Assembly: GCF_030867095.1 (NCBI RefSeq)
Contig: NC_081829.1
Location: 91,535,261-91,599,260, forward strand
DNA from: Alligator mississippiensis
Taxonomy: Eukaryota; Chordata; Crocodylia; Alligatoridae
DNA: 64,000 nt
Direction: 5' to 3'
The position numbers and the translations under genes are program-made. The notes below the pieces were generated by a model. The model ran no database searches and was not told the origin of the DNA. It saw nothing but the letters and a program-made list of their open reading frames with translations. Shown one piece after another: positions 1-12,689 of this stretch (within the stretch, counting starts at the first letter, position 1; every line of letters begins with the position of its first letter).

Positions 1-3000
1 ACATGGCTTTTGACTTTTAGTGCAACCATGGCTTGAGCGGTAAATACTTTTAATGCAAACCTTTTGCCTTGTCAGCTTTTGCTTTGGGCTCTGGTTGGGA
101 GGAAAGCCCACTGGAAACAGCTCCAACACCTTGAGCTGAGACTCTCCATCATTCAGCATCAGTGCCGATAACACCAGTCTTCTTTTGCAGGTTTCCACTA
201 CTGTAACACCTCCCACCCACTGGCAAAAACTGGTTTGATTCCTGTTTAGAGATGGCATGGAGGACACGCTGGGATCCAATGCACTTGGGTGCATCTCCTG
301 CTGCCTCATGGGTTATCAATACCAGATTCAAGGTCCAGCAGCCTGCAGGACAGCCCAGCATTAGCAGATAAGAAAAGAGAGGTCAACTTTACAAACCACA
401 AATCACCAGCCTGTAGCCTTTTTAAATCTTTTTCTGTTCTTTCCTTTCCTCCCACTGTAATTTTCAGTTGTAGCAATACCTATTAATAGCAGCTGCATTG
501 TTACACTGTTGTGACACTTCAGGCGAGCCCTCATCCATTTCAGTCATTGATCCACTGGTGTGTGCCAGCTGAAAAAGGGAAAGGTTGCACTCATTCTTCC
601 TCCCCGCTCCCCCCTTTCTGTCTCACCGGGTGGCTGCCAAGAGCTCCACGCTGTAAATCCCTGTTTGGTTTCAGAAGCGCAGTGTTAATTGCCATGCTAC
701 AAATGTTGACCCCCGAGAGCAAAACTAAAATTAAAGCTACGGGGCCAAAGAAGTGGGTGAAATGCTATAAAAATGCTTCCACTGCTTATCTCAGTGATGG
801 CTTTGGCCCACCGCCTGCTAACAACAGAAGGAGCAATAAATTTAGACCTACGGTCCAAAATACAGGCATGGACTGACCCCGCGGGGATTCGGAGCAGCAT
901 GTGAAGCAGAAAGGGGTTGTCTAAAGGAGTGTACGTTATAGTATATATAAAGGAATATTATATGGGAGAGAAAGAGAACAGCCTAGCAATCCCCAAACCC
1001 CAAAGAGACAGGGGTTAAATCACACCTCAGATACATAATTAATAATAAAGGCAGAGTTGAATGGACCTTATTTTGGACATTTACGGTTAATCCATATTGG
1101 AATCTTATGGTTAAGTAATCCGCTGAGTTAAAGAATCAATAACTGAAAAGAATAATTGATTATGCTTATAACTTGCTTTTTGTGGGGGGGTTTAATCTGT
1201 CCAAGTAACCTGTGGGCAGGCTCTCTTCCTTCTCCTTTCTCACTACATCCTCATGCCATTTTTCCTTTTCTCTATATTGGTCATTTGGGGGATCAAAGGA
1301 TAAAAGTGCATGAATATCTTGTTAGCTTTCAAAAGTCCACCCAGCAGTAGGTAATTGGTTTCCAGTCAACTCTAGATCGCCTTTGATCATTAAAGCCCTT
1401 ACAAAGGGATGTTTTGCCATGGTACTCGTCTGAGCATTCGGCTGCCCATATAATAGCTGTCATTTGCAAAGACTGCTGTTTATCTGATAAAGATGAGAGG
1501 GACTTACAATTATGCTTTCTTTCATGGAAAGAAATGCAACATATTTTTTACAAACAGGCATGAGTTAAGACTGGTTACACCCCATGACAACAGTAAAAGT
1601 TGTCATGGGTAAACAGAGGCTGCAAGTCGCACAACAAGTGAGAAGCCAAGCCAGGAACAGAAGCCAGGCTCTTCTGACATCAGCGATTGAACCCCAAGAT
1701 TATTTGTCCCTTCACACCACATTTACATGGTGAACTTACCATGACAGGCAGTGGCACCTTCAGACATGCCACACGGCTGCACACAGGCTGTGGTGGTGCC
1801 TGAAGGCAGTGGAGCCACATGTATGTATGTATGCATGTGTGTTTGGCTCTGCGAGTGAGCTAATTAGCACGAGGGCAGGCTACCTTGCAATCACTTAGCA
1901 GCGCTAGCTAGCCTGCCCACAGATCTGCATGGATGCAGCTACATAGCTTCCGGTATAAGAGGCAGCTCACCTGAAACCACAAAGCACGTTCGATTGCACC
2001 CTTGCCTGACACAGTAGATCTGACCTCAGTGCGCTCCTGCAAACAGCTTGTCTGCTCAGAGTCAAGTGCAGTGCTCACACTAGAAAAACAGGTACTTCAG
2101 AAATTAGGGTGCAATTACCCTTCTCTGTTCAGTGGGAATATACATTTTTTATTCCCCAATCCTGCAATAAAACCACTGGTTGGGACATGAGGAACAGCCC
2201 TTTTTTTCAGTCTGCAGGGCCCGACTCTTTGTGTTACGCACACACACGAATGCAACCTGTAGCTGAGACCATTCCTTTGAATAAATAGGATGCATTCACT
2301 CTGCTTAAAATTGGCCAGCCACCAGGTTCGTACCCTAGAGCAACCACCAACCTCGCCGTCAGAATCACTCTCTGCGTCTCTGAAGGCTTCCTTAATGGAA
2401 GAGCAGCGTCAGCTCTTTACAGCACATCGTCCCCGAGAGATGCAGCGGCAGCCTCCCCTACATGATTTCTGACTCAGCCACCTTTACAGGCTCATGGCTT
2501 ATAATGGTTTTAAATACAAATATCAGCTCCCACAAAATGCCTTGCAATATTTAGTGAGTCAAGACACCAAGAGAAAAATGCCAAGCTAATAATAGTTCCC
2601 ACTGATAGATTATCTCCCCACCTGCACACTAACTTGTCAGGAAGAAATACAGTTCCTGCCAGGTTGGCACTGAAGCAATGAACCGTTATGTCTTTGGGGA
2701 GGGACCCCGGAGCAGAGAGAAGATTATTCTGATAGAATTGCATCTTGCAGGGGAAAGTGCAGCTATTGAGGGGGTGGTGCAAGGAAAAGGGAGGATGGGA
2801 ATGAAATGCGCAGTGTTTCTAAGTTTAGGAAGCGGGTCTAACTCTGAGGCCCTTTCTGAGCTGAATTTGCATCAGCTTAAAGGACACTGCCTGAGTAAGG
2901 CACTCAACAGCTGTCCCAGATGGAAAGTGCTGTTCTTTGTACTGCTCTTTTAGGTTGTCAGCTCTTGGTGGGAAGGGACTGAATTTTCTCTGGTTGCACA

Positions 3001-5218
3001 GGGGCGAGCACAACGGAGTTTGGCCAAATGTCAGTGCCGAAAAACAGAGAGGCTATTAGCCATATTAGTCGGAAATTAGGCAGAAGGCAGAGCAGGGGGC
3101 ATTTTATAGACTAACTCATTCAAAGAAACATGAGCTCTATAACATGCCACCCTCCCCAGTGCTAAATAATGCTATTAACCAACTGTCCTGCTAACTGTTC
3201 AAGGATTCAGATGATTAGCTCTGTATGAAAAACTTCTGCTGGGTGAAGTGCTAGAGGTCAGGAGTCCTCAAAGCTGTTGGAGATAGGAGCATGGTGGAGA
3301 CTAGGAGAGGGGCACACATACTCTTCTCTTGGGGCTGGGTCCACCATACTCAGACAAAACAAATTCCTTTATGATTAGGGTGGTTGGCACATCCTCCCCA
3401 GGAACTACAGCACCTCCTGTCATGGGCCTGACAGTAACCAGCACACCTGCAGCTGTCCACCTTTGCACCACATGCAAGTCTAAGGCTGATGCCCTATATC
3501 TTGCAGCAGGTTGTGCCTATGTTGCATATTGAAAAAATCCATAATGCAAATAAATACCTTATGGTAAATAACTCCTTCCTGACCCCTCATTAGTCTATGC
3601 CCTGAAGCATTAAAAGTGTTGCGTCATCATTTGCTGCAGAGATTATCAATGGTCAAAGCTGTCCGGCTCTCACATGGAAAGGAAAACGTTTCACTCATTC
3701 AAAAACAGAAACCCATGAGGTCAGCACTCCTGGCACAAAAGGGAATGGCTCAGCAGGGAGCCAGATATTATATCATCCCAGTGTGAGAAGAATAATAAAG
3801 GCAATTAAAAACAGCTAAATGGAGAAGGGAACAAGGTTGAGTGAACTATCAGCAAGAGAAACAGTAATGGAAAGTTGCATGAGAACCAAGTAAAGTTATG
3901 AAAGATTCGTCTAAATGTTCTCCATTATTCTGCCCACAATTATTTGTCAACAGGTTAGTTACAGTTCCCACATCCTTTGTTCTTCCTGAAATGAAATGAA
4001 ATTAAGATAGACAAATAGCGATTTACTGGATAAATATCAGCTTTCTGATACAGTTGCTCAGAGCTCAGGGAATCAATGTCAATTATACTGTAGTCCAAAG
4101 CACCTTGCAAATAATAGACTTTTCCTTTCCATTTCAACCAGTACAGAAATACATTCAGTTGTTCCAGCTTTCCATTCTCATACTGAACCAGCCAGAACTG
4201 TGCTTGTCAAATTGCATGTTTGGGGTTTAGTGACTTTTAGCAAGTGATTTTGAAATGGTGGTGCCACCTGACTAGTTGAACAAATCACATTTAGTTTTAT
4301 ATTGGCTTTTTTTAAAGGAAGTCTGTAAAATACATTATTCTAATTGATATATTATAACAAAGAACAGCCTATTTTGATGTTTAACAGTTGTGGGGAGTTG
4401 AGAAAACCAAACTGGCATAAAGAGTTAAAAGTAAACTGCAAAGAAAAGGTACACTGAGTTTTTGCTTTTTTTGGATGTCTAACAACATGCAAGGAAAGGA
4501 TGAAGGATGTCTTACTTTCAGAAGCACATCGACTTCTATTCCAACTATGCAGTAGGTTTAACAGAAGACAATACCCTACCAATTCCTTGCCTCTTGCATA
4601 ACTTCTGGACCATTATAGTTACATCACTCTTCCACTATAGTAATTATACCTCCACAATTATCAAGCTTTCTTTATCCTTTGTAAGGAAGAAGAATGCACA
4701 ATCGTAATTTTTTTCTTCTCAGCAAATGTCCTTTTTCTTGGCTTGTTTTAAAGTGACTTTTTTGTCACTTGGAGTCCTCCTTTCTTTCCCCGGCCCACAT
4801 TACCCTTAGTTGTCCTTTTGGAGAAAGTTGAACCACTGCTGAAAGCTCAGAAACTACATGAATTATCTGAGGGTGAAGACCTGGCACCAAAATTCCCATT
4901 TCTGTCAATATAGCCTGGAGATGGATAGATATTTATATAGCCACATAAATATGGATATGGATATGTTAGTCCCCTGTCCTACAATTACCTAAATGGGAGA
5001 ACCCATCCTGATTTTAGCATTAGGTTGATTTTTGAATGTGATGTCCTTACTGCTCCTTAGAAAACTAAAATAGCTATGAATTACTGAAGTTGAAAGGTAA
5101 AGAGAAGAGAGAGAGAGAGAGGATATTCTGTGAGACTTGAAGAAATGGAGATACATGAACAGGGAATGTAAAAAGGCAAGGCAATAAATGTTATAAAAGT
5201 TTTACTTACCTTTCAGGG
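1..5218. other. intergenic sequence downstream of FHIP2A, no gene seen
   Basis: No exon-like frame flanked by splice sites and no conserved protein match on either strand. Small items only: a GTAT/GTGT run near 1820-1845, an AG run near 5105-5122, and one L2-like tail listed separately. Confidence 0.5.
2938..3035 (+). repeat. L2-like SINE/LINE 3' tail, old
   Basis: Reads like the common amniote tail (TTAGATTGTAAGCTCTT, then GGGACTG, then GCACAGCGCCTAGCACAATGG) with many mismatches: TTAGGTTGTCAGCTCTTGG, GGAAGGGACTGAA, GGGCGAGCACAACGGAG. Family assignment is from memory. Confidence 0.45.
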
Positions 5219-6965
5219 GTATAGGGGTATAGGTTGTAGTCGTGTTGGTCTAAGGATATTTTTTTTTGGGGGGGGGGGGGGCGGCGGGGGTAGGGACAGA
5301 CATTACACATAAGCCGGTTTAAGAGATTAGAAATTGCTTTAAACCTGTAACAGAACATAAGTTCCGTGCATATAAACCAGTTTCAAAATGGATGAAACTT
5401 GTTTACAATAAACCTGGTTGAATGTGGTATCAGACTTAACTGATTTGGGTCAAACCAGTTTATGCAATGTCTGCCCCAGACCCCTTCCTGGTCCAAAGTT
5501 AAACCAGAGTCCCCCAGCATCCCAGGTGCTTTGCAGCCCTGGGCTGGGCTGGACTGTTTGCTCCAGAGAGCAGGGCTGGCCCTGCTCCTCTGCTCCCTAG
5601 ATGGAGCTTCGGCAGAGACTGGAGGCACAGCAGGGTCTGCCTAGCTTCCCCCTGCCCCCTGCTCAAGCAGGGATCCCCCCCTTTCTTCCTCATATTTCCC
5701 ACAGCACAAACTCCAGCCCCATGGACCCTAGGTTTATGGTATGCTAGTGAATGCTGAGAGGTGTCTGTGTGTGTCTCTCCAATTTCACTGGGACAAGACA
5801 AAGGCAGACAGGATAGTGTCCGCTTAGGGCTTTTGAAGTTAATCAGCAGGTCAACTGGTAATATCCCTCCATTCCTTCCTTGGAAAAAGCTGTTTAAGAA
5901 GAGCTTGAACCAATGAGAAAGGCTTTTGTTTTGTTGATCGGCTGATAAACGCTGTGCTATCAGCCCCCTGCTGGCTCCCTGCCCTGTCAGATTTGCAGAT
6001 GGCCTGAAGAAGGGAGAGGGAGAATGAAAAGCTCCGTATCATCAACAGATCCATGCACTGCACACACCTGCTTTGCCTCAGAGTGCTAGCCAGGGGCTAG
6101 GGGCTGGCAACACACCTGCCCCTTGAGCAGCAAGTGGGGAAAAGCCTGGGACTGTGCTGGCAGGGTGGGGGTTTAAACCCCTCCCTAATCAGAGTGTCCT
6201 GCTGGGGCCTGGCCACGCCTGCCTCAGCTCAGGACTTTGGAAGGGAAGGGAGGACTGCCTTAGTGCCCCCCTACCCCCCACTTTTAGCCTGAGCCACCGC
6301 AGGCATGTGCCTGCATTTCCTCAGTCCAGAGACAATGTCTGTGCAGTTGCAAACTGGTTCGACCTAGCCAGGTTAGACTAATCTGCAAAGATTGAATAAA
6401 TTCAGGCTCAAGCTTTTTGAATGTCTGTCCCTAGCCACGCAGACAAGGTTCTTTAGGTAAATCTGATATCTTTTATTAGTTCAACTAAAACAGTGGAAAA
6501 AATTCTTCTTTGCATGCTGAAAATCTAACAAAGACATCAATACCCAATTACTGGTGGGGGCACATTTCTCACAAGAAAACCACTCTCTCTCCAATCTCTC
6601 AGTTCTAATCCTCAAAGGGAATTTACAAAACACCTTTCACAGACGAGCCTATGAACTTCATTTCATCAACCTACTGGATACAAAAAATCATGGACTAATA
6701 TAGACATTGCATTTATGGCACACTATAACTTGCCTAACATCTGATACCCCAGGTAACCTCTCTACTATTTACCAGCTATATCTTATCACCAGGTCTACAT
6801 TCCCCTTCCCTCCCCGCATCCAGGAAGAGCACAGAACAACTGCAGATGCTTCCTCAGCCTGAATAAGCATTTGCACTCAAAGCTTGTAAATAATTTTTCC
6901 AACTATTTTAGCTGGTCTAACAGAAGATATCAGATTTACCTAAAGAACCCCATCTGCCTACTTAT
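5219..6965. mobile_element. Penelope-like element remnant with inverted and direct terminal repeats, split by a nested TIR element
   Basis: A piece at 5219-5258 (TAGGTTGTAGTCGTGTTGG...) and one at 6438-6520 (GACAAGGTTCTTTAGG, GATATCTTTTATTAG) are consecutive in the intact reverse-complement copy at 19188-19291, so they form one terminal repeat in inverted orientation interrupted by the 1.1-kb element at 5291-6433. After an internal stretch at 6521-6839, a direct copy lies at 6840-6965 (AGCCTGAATAAGC, AAAGCTTG, AAGATATCAGATTTACC). Inverted plus direct terminal copies are typical of Penelope-like elements. The family call rests on the remembered consensus. Confidence 0.6.
5291..6433. mobile_element. 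non-autonomous TIR DNA transposon, 1143 bp
   Basis: Ends in perfect 14-bp inverted repeats TAGGGACAGACATT, with subterminal inverted similarity around AAACCAGTTT...AATGTCTG (5450-5480) against 6330-6375. The interior is GC-rich without a transposase frame. The left junction abuts a T9/G14-type tract, which has probably obscured the target duplication. Likely a hAT-like family; superfamily uncertain. Confidence 0.7.
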
Positions 6966-7479
6966 CTCTCAGGAAGCTTATAGGAAAACTGAAACTCTGG
7001 AAATAAACAAAGTGCTCACGGACATGCAGCTAAGAGCAAAAAAAAAAGTCTCAGGGAAGACAGAGGAAATAAAAATTCATGACCCAGAAAATAAACTCAA
7101 ATTAAGAAATACAAACTTGACAGGTGCTTCCTGTGGATAGGGAGATGAGGGAAGCAGAAGTGGGTTTCTTGAGTGAAAGATAATGAAGTTTCAGGGCCTG
7201 GGTAATTTGTTTCTTCTCTACAGTGTGTCTCAGTGTGTAAGGATCCTTGGCAAAGCTAATCAGGCATCACCACCTGCTATTTGTGCAGGGTGCAACTTTT
7301 GGAATGAGGTTATTGCATAAGCAAATCTCATTGTAGGGGCTGAAAATTGCTTTTCTTGGGTCACCGAGAATTATTTGGGTTAGACTTTCAGGGGGATCAA
7401 TTCATTCTCCTATGTTCTAGCAGGACAGCTTTAAATTATTCAAGAGCCCTTAATAAGCCCAGAAGCTTGAGATATAAGA
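6966..7479. other. intergenic, nothing recognised
   Basis: A-rich then mixed sequence between the Penelope-like element and an old CR1 tail; no gene or repeat identified. Confidence 0.4.
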
Positions 7480-7900
7480 GACCCCCGAGTTCATCTCCTT
7501 CCCAATGCAGGATGGCTTCCTGTTGTACATTTAATAGTGGTTTGTCCAGTCTGATTTTAAAATGTGTCAAGTGATGGGTTTTCTGCCATTCCTCCTGGGA
7601 GGCTGACAGATCTCGCTGTCAGGGAGTTTTCATTGACACTGAGCCTCAATTTTCCCTAGTGCCATCCAATTACGCCCAATTCCACTCCCATCAATTATGC
7701 TAAATAATTCCTCAGTTCTTGGCAGTTAAATCCTTCATACATTTGTAGATTTATGTTCCTCTTCCACCTTAGCCATTGGTGTAGGCACTCTAGACACATT
7801 TAACCCTTTTAACCTTTCCACCTCAGCCAGTCAGTCCCACTTTCCTGAATAGCTTTTGATGCTCTTGTCAGAACTCCCTCCAGCCCTGGTCTCAACAGGC
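7480..7900 (-). mobile_element. old CR1/L3-type LINE 3' end
   Basis: In reverse complement it follows the CR1-type 3' region. On the plus strand the recognisable phrases are CCAGTCTGATTTTAAAATG, CAAGTGATGGG, TCCTCCTGGGAGGCTGA, CTGTCAGGGAGTTTTC and GAGCCTCAATTTTCC. Heavily mutated, no coding part. Confidence 0.5.
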
Positions 7901-8082
7901 AAAAATAGTCATTTATTACTATGCAGGAGCAGGACCTGCAGTTTATGCTTTTTCCTTCCAAGCTGGGAGTAGATAATGTAGACTGGTGGCATCACCGCCT
8001 TCCCTGAAACGCACAAGCGCATGCAAAACATCTTCACGCCCACCACACCGACCTTCCTGGAGTTTTTTTCTTAATCTAACCC

Positions 8083-8282
8083 AGCGGCCCCCAAACTCTG
8101 ACAGATTGCACATCACCAATTTAAAATGATATAACCTTAAGTACCACCAGCAAATTTTTCAGTTCAACCTTAAGTATCACCAGCAAATTTTTGCCATATA
8201 ATGATAATAAATCTGTTAATGCGTACCACTGACAGGCTGTCTGCGTACCACTGGTGGTACGCGTACCACAGATTGGGAACCG
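8083..8282. mobile_element. hAT-type MITE, 200 bp
   Basis: Inverted termini AGCGGCCCCCAAACTCTG and TTGGGAACCG resemble the hAT end CAGNGGTTCCCAA. The interior carries GCGTACCACTGGTGGTACGC, typical of these elements, and an internal 30-bp duplication (CCTTAAGTACCACCAGCAAA). Flanked by TCTAACCC/TCTAACAC, an 8-bp target duplication with one mismatch. Confidence 0.75.
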
Positions 8283-8474
8283 TCTAACACATTCCTAAGG
8301 TAGACCCATGCCTAGTGGGCTGGGCTGACTTGGGTTCTCCGTGGAGGACTTCCTTCCTTCTAGCTCTCCATCTGTGCATCTGTTTGTTTGAAGCAAGTGA
8401 GGCCCATTTCATCTGGTTACCCAGATATGTCAACTGAATAGATTTGTACTTCTCTGCAGGATCGATGATCTAAA

Positions 8475-8720
8475 ATCATAGGATCACATTACATACAAGA
8501 GGGACAAAAAGGGACCTCATGAGGTCATAATCCCCAGCTCAAGGCAGGATTCATTTCTGTCTAAACAATCCTAGCCAACTATTTAACATGCACTTAAACA
8601 CTTGCAGTGGCAGAGATCCCACAACCTAAATGAGCAGCTCCAGTGCTTAACCACCATAATTAGAGAGTTCTACCTAATATCCAACCTGAATTTTCCTGGT
8701 TGCAATTTTGGCAACCATCT
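8475..8720 (-). mobile_element. CR1 LINE 3' UTR fragment
   Basis: The plus strand reads the reverse of a CR1 tail: AAATCATAGGATCAC, GGGACCTCATGAGGTCAT, CTCCAGTGCTTAACCACC, GAGAGTTCTACCTAATATCC and AACCTGAATTTTCC. No coding part. Confidence 0.7.
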
Positions 8721-10095
8721 AGCACACGATTACGTAATGCTTTTGTGGTAGGGGAGGAGGCCACCCTTTATTTTCTTTCCTGCCAAGAGTTATATTTTTC
8801 AGCATTTAAAGTACTTCACCAGGATAAAACACAACCATAATATGATAGAGCAGAAAGGCAGAAGCAGTAAGTAGCATTCTCATGTTATCAAAGTGATGAG
8901 ATATTGTTTTTTAATGTCACAGCTGTCAATCCTGTAGTATCATGGTATTTAATTTCATGCAACTGACAGCCTTTCCTGTAAACAAGCAGAAAGCAGGCCA
9001 TGAAAGACTGGTCAAAAGTGAGTCACATAACACAGGCATCATCCTCCAAGGGCGGCATCAATGGGCCTTGCCACTTGGTGAGAAGCCAAGTTGTAAAATG
9101 TCAGTCAGATGCACCTTGGTATCCTGTTTTACAGATCTCCAAAAGCAGGACCCGCCATCTGTCTGAACTTGTAACATTTGGCTTTTCACACTTGCCTTGC
9201 TTTGAGACTCCCCAGAAGCTTATGACACCTGAAGGCTCTAATCCGCCATATGCCTCACTTGATTTCTGAATCGTGCTTCAATTCTCCCGTTCATCTTTCA
9301 AACAGAGCTCAGCAGATAAAGGCCGTGTCAGTGGCACAGGGTCTAGGCCCACAGGACTTATCCAGTTTGAGAGAGATTCATTTCTCTGAACGTTAATCTA
9401 CCTTAACCCACTTGGATCACATTCCACACCTGCAAAAAATTTTGAGGCTTTGACACTAGAAGGATTAGGAAGTTAACAAAGTCAGTAAGTCAGCATTAAT
9501 CATACTTGCATCAAAGAGGCCATAAAGTGGGTTAATAGTATTACAGTAAAGGCCACATCTAGATGGACCACTGTGTCTTTTATTTATTTATTTTTTTAGG
9601 TATATAGAGCCTCAAAAGAGAAAGGCATCCGAATGGCAAAAGCCTGAATACAGCAGCTTGGCTTTGAAATGTAGGATTGCTGTAGGGTATTTGGGAGATG
9701 CTAAAGCCATATAGTCAAAACTGAGAAAGATTTAAGACTAGCATTTTTAAGCAGTCTCTCCACACTGCTGAGGACTTAAGTCCTGGAGTCTTTGACTCCT
9801 TCCTGTAGGCAAAGCAAATAATGGGAAATGACAAATTTCTGGGGCCTAAGAGTAAAGCTGGAGATCGTAGAAACCCATAAATACATCTATTAAGTGCATC
9901 TTGACAGCAGGAAATGCAAGGTTGCCATCTTTATGCTACAGCTGAGAAAGCATTTGCAGTGGTTAAAGCATCTCTCCTTTACGCTCAGCACAGTACCAGA
10001 GAGAGTAAAAATGGACACCAAGAAATAAAAAGATTTGTAAATGAGCTTACAGGAACCACCCACACTGGTGAACAAGTTAAGAGACTGTGACTTGG
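8721..10095. other. intergenic, nothing recognised
   Basis: No splice-flanked frame or known repeat; only a TTTA run near 9578-9595. Confidence 0.4.
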
Positions 10096-11175
10096 ATGAC
10101 TACACAGTCCGGTGGGTGGCGAATTGACTGGAGGGTCGCACCCAGAGAGTCGTGGTGGATGGGTCGGTTTCGACCTGGAAGGGTGTGGGCAGTGGGGTCC
10201 CGCAGGGCTCGGTCCTTGGACAGATACTCTTTAATGTCTTCATCAGCGACTTGGACGAGGGAGTGAAATGTACTCTGTCCAAGTTTGCAGATGACACAAA
10301 GCTATGGGGAGAAGTGGACACGCCGGAGGGCAGGGAACAGCTGCAAGCAGACCTGGATAGGCTGGACAAGTGGGCAGAAAACAACAGGATGCAGTTCAAC
10401 AAGGAGAAATGCAAAGTGCTCCACCTAGGGAGGAAAAATGTCCAGCACACCTACAGCCTAGGGAATGATCTGCTGGGTGGCACGGAAGTGGAAAGGGATC
10501 TTGGAGTCCTAGTGGACTCCAAGATGAACATGAGTCAGCAGTGTGACGAAGCCATCAGAAAAGCCAATGGCACTTTATTGTGCATCAGCAGATGCATGAA
10601 GAATAGGTACAAGGAGGTGATATTTCCCCTCTATCGGGCGCTGGTCAGACCGCAGTTGGAGTACTGCGTGCAATTCTGGGCGCCGCAATTCAAGAGGGAT
10701 GCGGATAACCTGGAGAGGGTCCAGAGAAGGGCCACTCGTATGGTTAAGGGCCTGCAGACCAAGCCCTACAACGAGAGACTAGAGAAACTGGACCTTTTCA
10801 GCCTCCGCAAGAGAAGGTTGAGAGGCGACCTTGTGGCTGCCTATAAGTTCATCACGGGGGCACAGAAGGGAATTGGTGAGGATTTATTCACCAAGGCGCC
10901 CCCGGGGGTTACAAGAAACAATGGCCACAAGCTAGCAGAGAGCAGATTTAGATTGGACATTAGGAGGAACTTCTTCACAGTTCGAGTGGCCAAGGTCTGG
11001 AACGGGCCCCCAAGGGAGGTAGTGCTCTCCCCTACCCTGGGGGTCTTCAAGAGGAGGTTAGATAACCATCTAGCTGGGGTCATCTAGACCCAGCACTCTT
11101 TCCTGCCTATGCAGGGGGTCGGCCTCGATGATCTATTGAGGTCCCTTCCGACCCTAACATCTATGAATCTATGAA
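10096..11175 (+). mobile_element. young 5'-truncated CR1 LINE with open RT C-terminal region
   Basis: A frame of 311 codons (10152-11087) covers the rear of CR1 ORF2: RT motif GVPQGSVLG at residues 15-23, the catalytic box as FADD at 45-48, then ERDLGVLVDSKM, QLEYCVQFWAPQ and the usual ending FKRRLDNHLAGVI. Upstream the same frame continues with RWVAN and LEGRTQRVV interrupted by one TGA (10125-10127, where Trp is expected). The short 3' UTR ends in the CR1 octamer repeat ATCTATGAATCTATGAA. Truncation at about 10096 is the normal result of incomplete reverse transcription. Low decay suggests a recent insertion. Confidence 0.93.
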
Positions 11176-12689
11176 CTACAGTGCAACTGAAGCAGTTTTC
11201 AAGGACAGGTACCTGATAGATACTGTAGCATGCTGACAACCCACAATCACCCAGTACCACATACACATGCATGGGGATCTATATCATGTATTGCTCAAGT
11301 TGCTTTTTCATTAAAGATCAGAAGCTAAGTTGGGGAGAAAGAGAAAGGAAACCTCAGGGTGCTGCAGGCACCTCATGGCAGCAGTTTAAGTAGATGGTAT
11401 TGGCATTTAGATCTGTAAACTAGGCACTGTGCTCTTGGAGGTGACATGAGACATACAACTAGGGTCTTGACCATTTGCAAGCTCAAAGTAGTAGGACACT
11501 AGCCACCTGGAGTGACTGATTACATTCAGTCTGCTTCACTTACCTCCAGGTTTTAAATGGGAGACTGGATGTACTGTTTCACTTTGTGTACTAAACCATA
11601 CTGTTGCTGTGTCCAAACAAACGTCCGCTACGCTCTACCCCAGAAATGGTTGCATTTGTTGAAATACAAAACTTGTAGAGAGCCTGAATATCCTTCAGGA
11701 TGAAATGCACAATACAAAATACAACACTTTCATTCTGTCACAGTGATTTTGTGCCATTTTCTCCTAAAAATGAGCATCCAAAACTCATTTGGAATTCTGC
11801 AAAAATATAAATCAGCAATCACGTCATTTAAATTAGATTAATTTATTTTGAGAATATCCCTTTTAATCCTGCATGCATTTTTAGCACAAAAATTGTATTG
11901 TATCACAACCTCCTTTGTAAAACTTGGTATTGTACGTATTGTAATGTGGCTGTTTCAACAGTTCCTTTGTTGGAAATCACACATCTGCTAACCCTTGGCA
12001 ACACTGTCAGTCAGTGACCTACACAAAGTTCAATAGAAAAAGTTTACTGAATATCCTCTGTTTAATGTAAACAAGGCAGGAGGCAAAACAAAGAGAATAT
12101 ATTCATAGGGTAACACTATTTTACAGGGCACAGGAAATATTAGTGACCATGGTTGGAAAGCCTTGTATATTATACAGTTTACAGACTGGGATTTATCATA
12201 CAACCCAAAGCATATTTATGCAATCTGTAGATTTTACATAGTACTTCACTATAACATTTCTCTCAGCAAGACAAATAAGGATGTATTTCATAATCACATG
12301 GCAGCTGTGCATTCATACAGTAAGTCATGGTAAGAAATTTACCATGCATGTACAAAGCAATTCCATGATTACTGGTGCCCTGTAAAATCAAGTGTAACAA
12401 TCTTTACACTAGCAATAGTGTAAGCGAGCTCAGGATTTCGGTCCTTGTATATACACAGGTGATGTACAACCAGACTGGGGCTGTGTATCAAATCACAGCT
12501 CTCATATTGCACAGACAAATACGTTATTGAATGTTACATTGATAAGATTTGAATGCTAGCGAGACTACAGGAAACAGACTATGGACAAACTTCTGTTCTA
12601 GCACGTTTGATATGTTACTTATTACAAAATTTTCTACATCAGCTTCTAAATCAGATACATACAATACATGGCAAAAAAGTAAAAATGTC
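11176..12689. other. AT-rich sequence after CR1, possible distal FHIP2A 3' UTR
   Basis: No gene or repeat recognised. A minus-strand AATAAA at 11842-11847 could serve a longer FHIP2A transcript, but nothing decides between this and plain intergenic DNA. Confidence 0.3.

Noticed and set aside
1740-1800. Short inverted repeat around GGCAGTGGCACCTTCAG
   Set aside because: Arms are short and imperfect with no target duplication or family resemblance.
1-12000. Exons of the expected neighbour gene beyond the FHIP2A 3' end (TRUB1 in mammals)
   Set aside because: No pseudouridine synthase motif or GC-rich promoter was seen; the neighbour probably lies outside the window.
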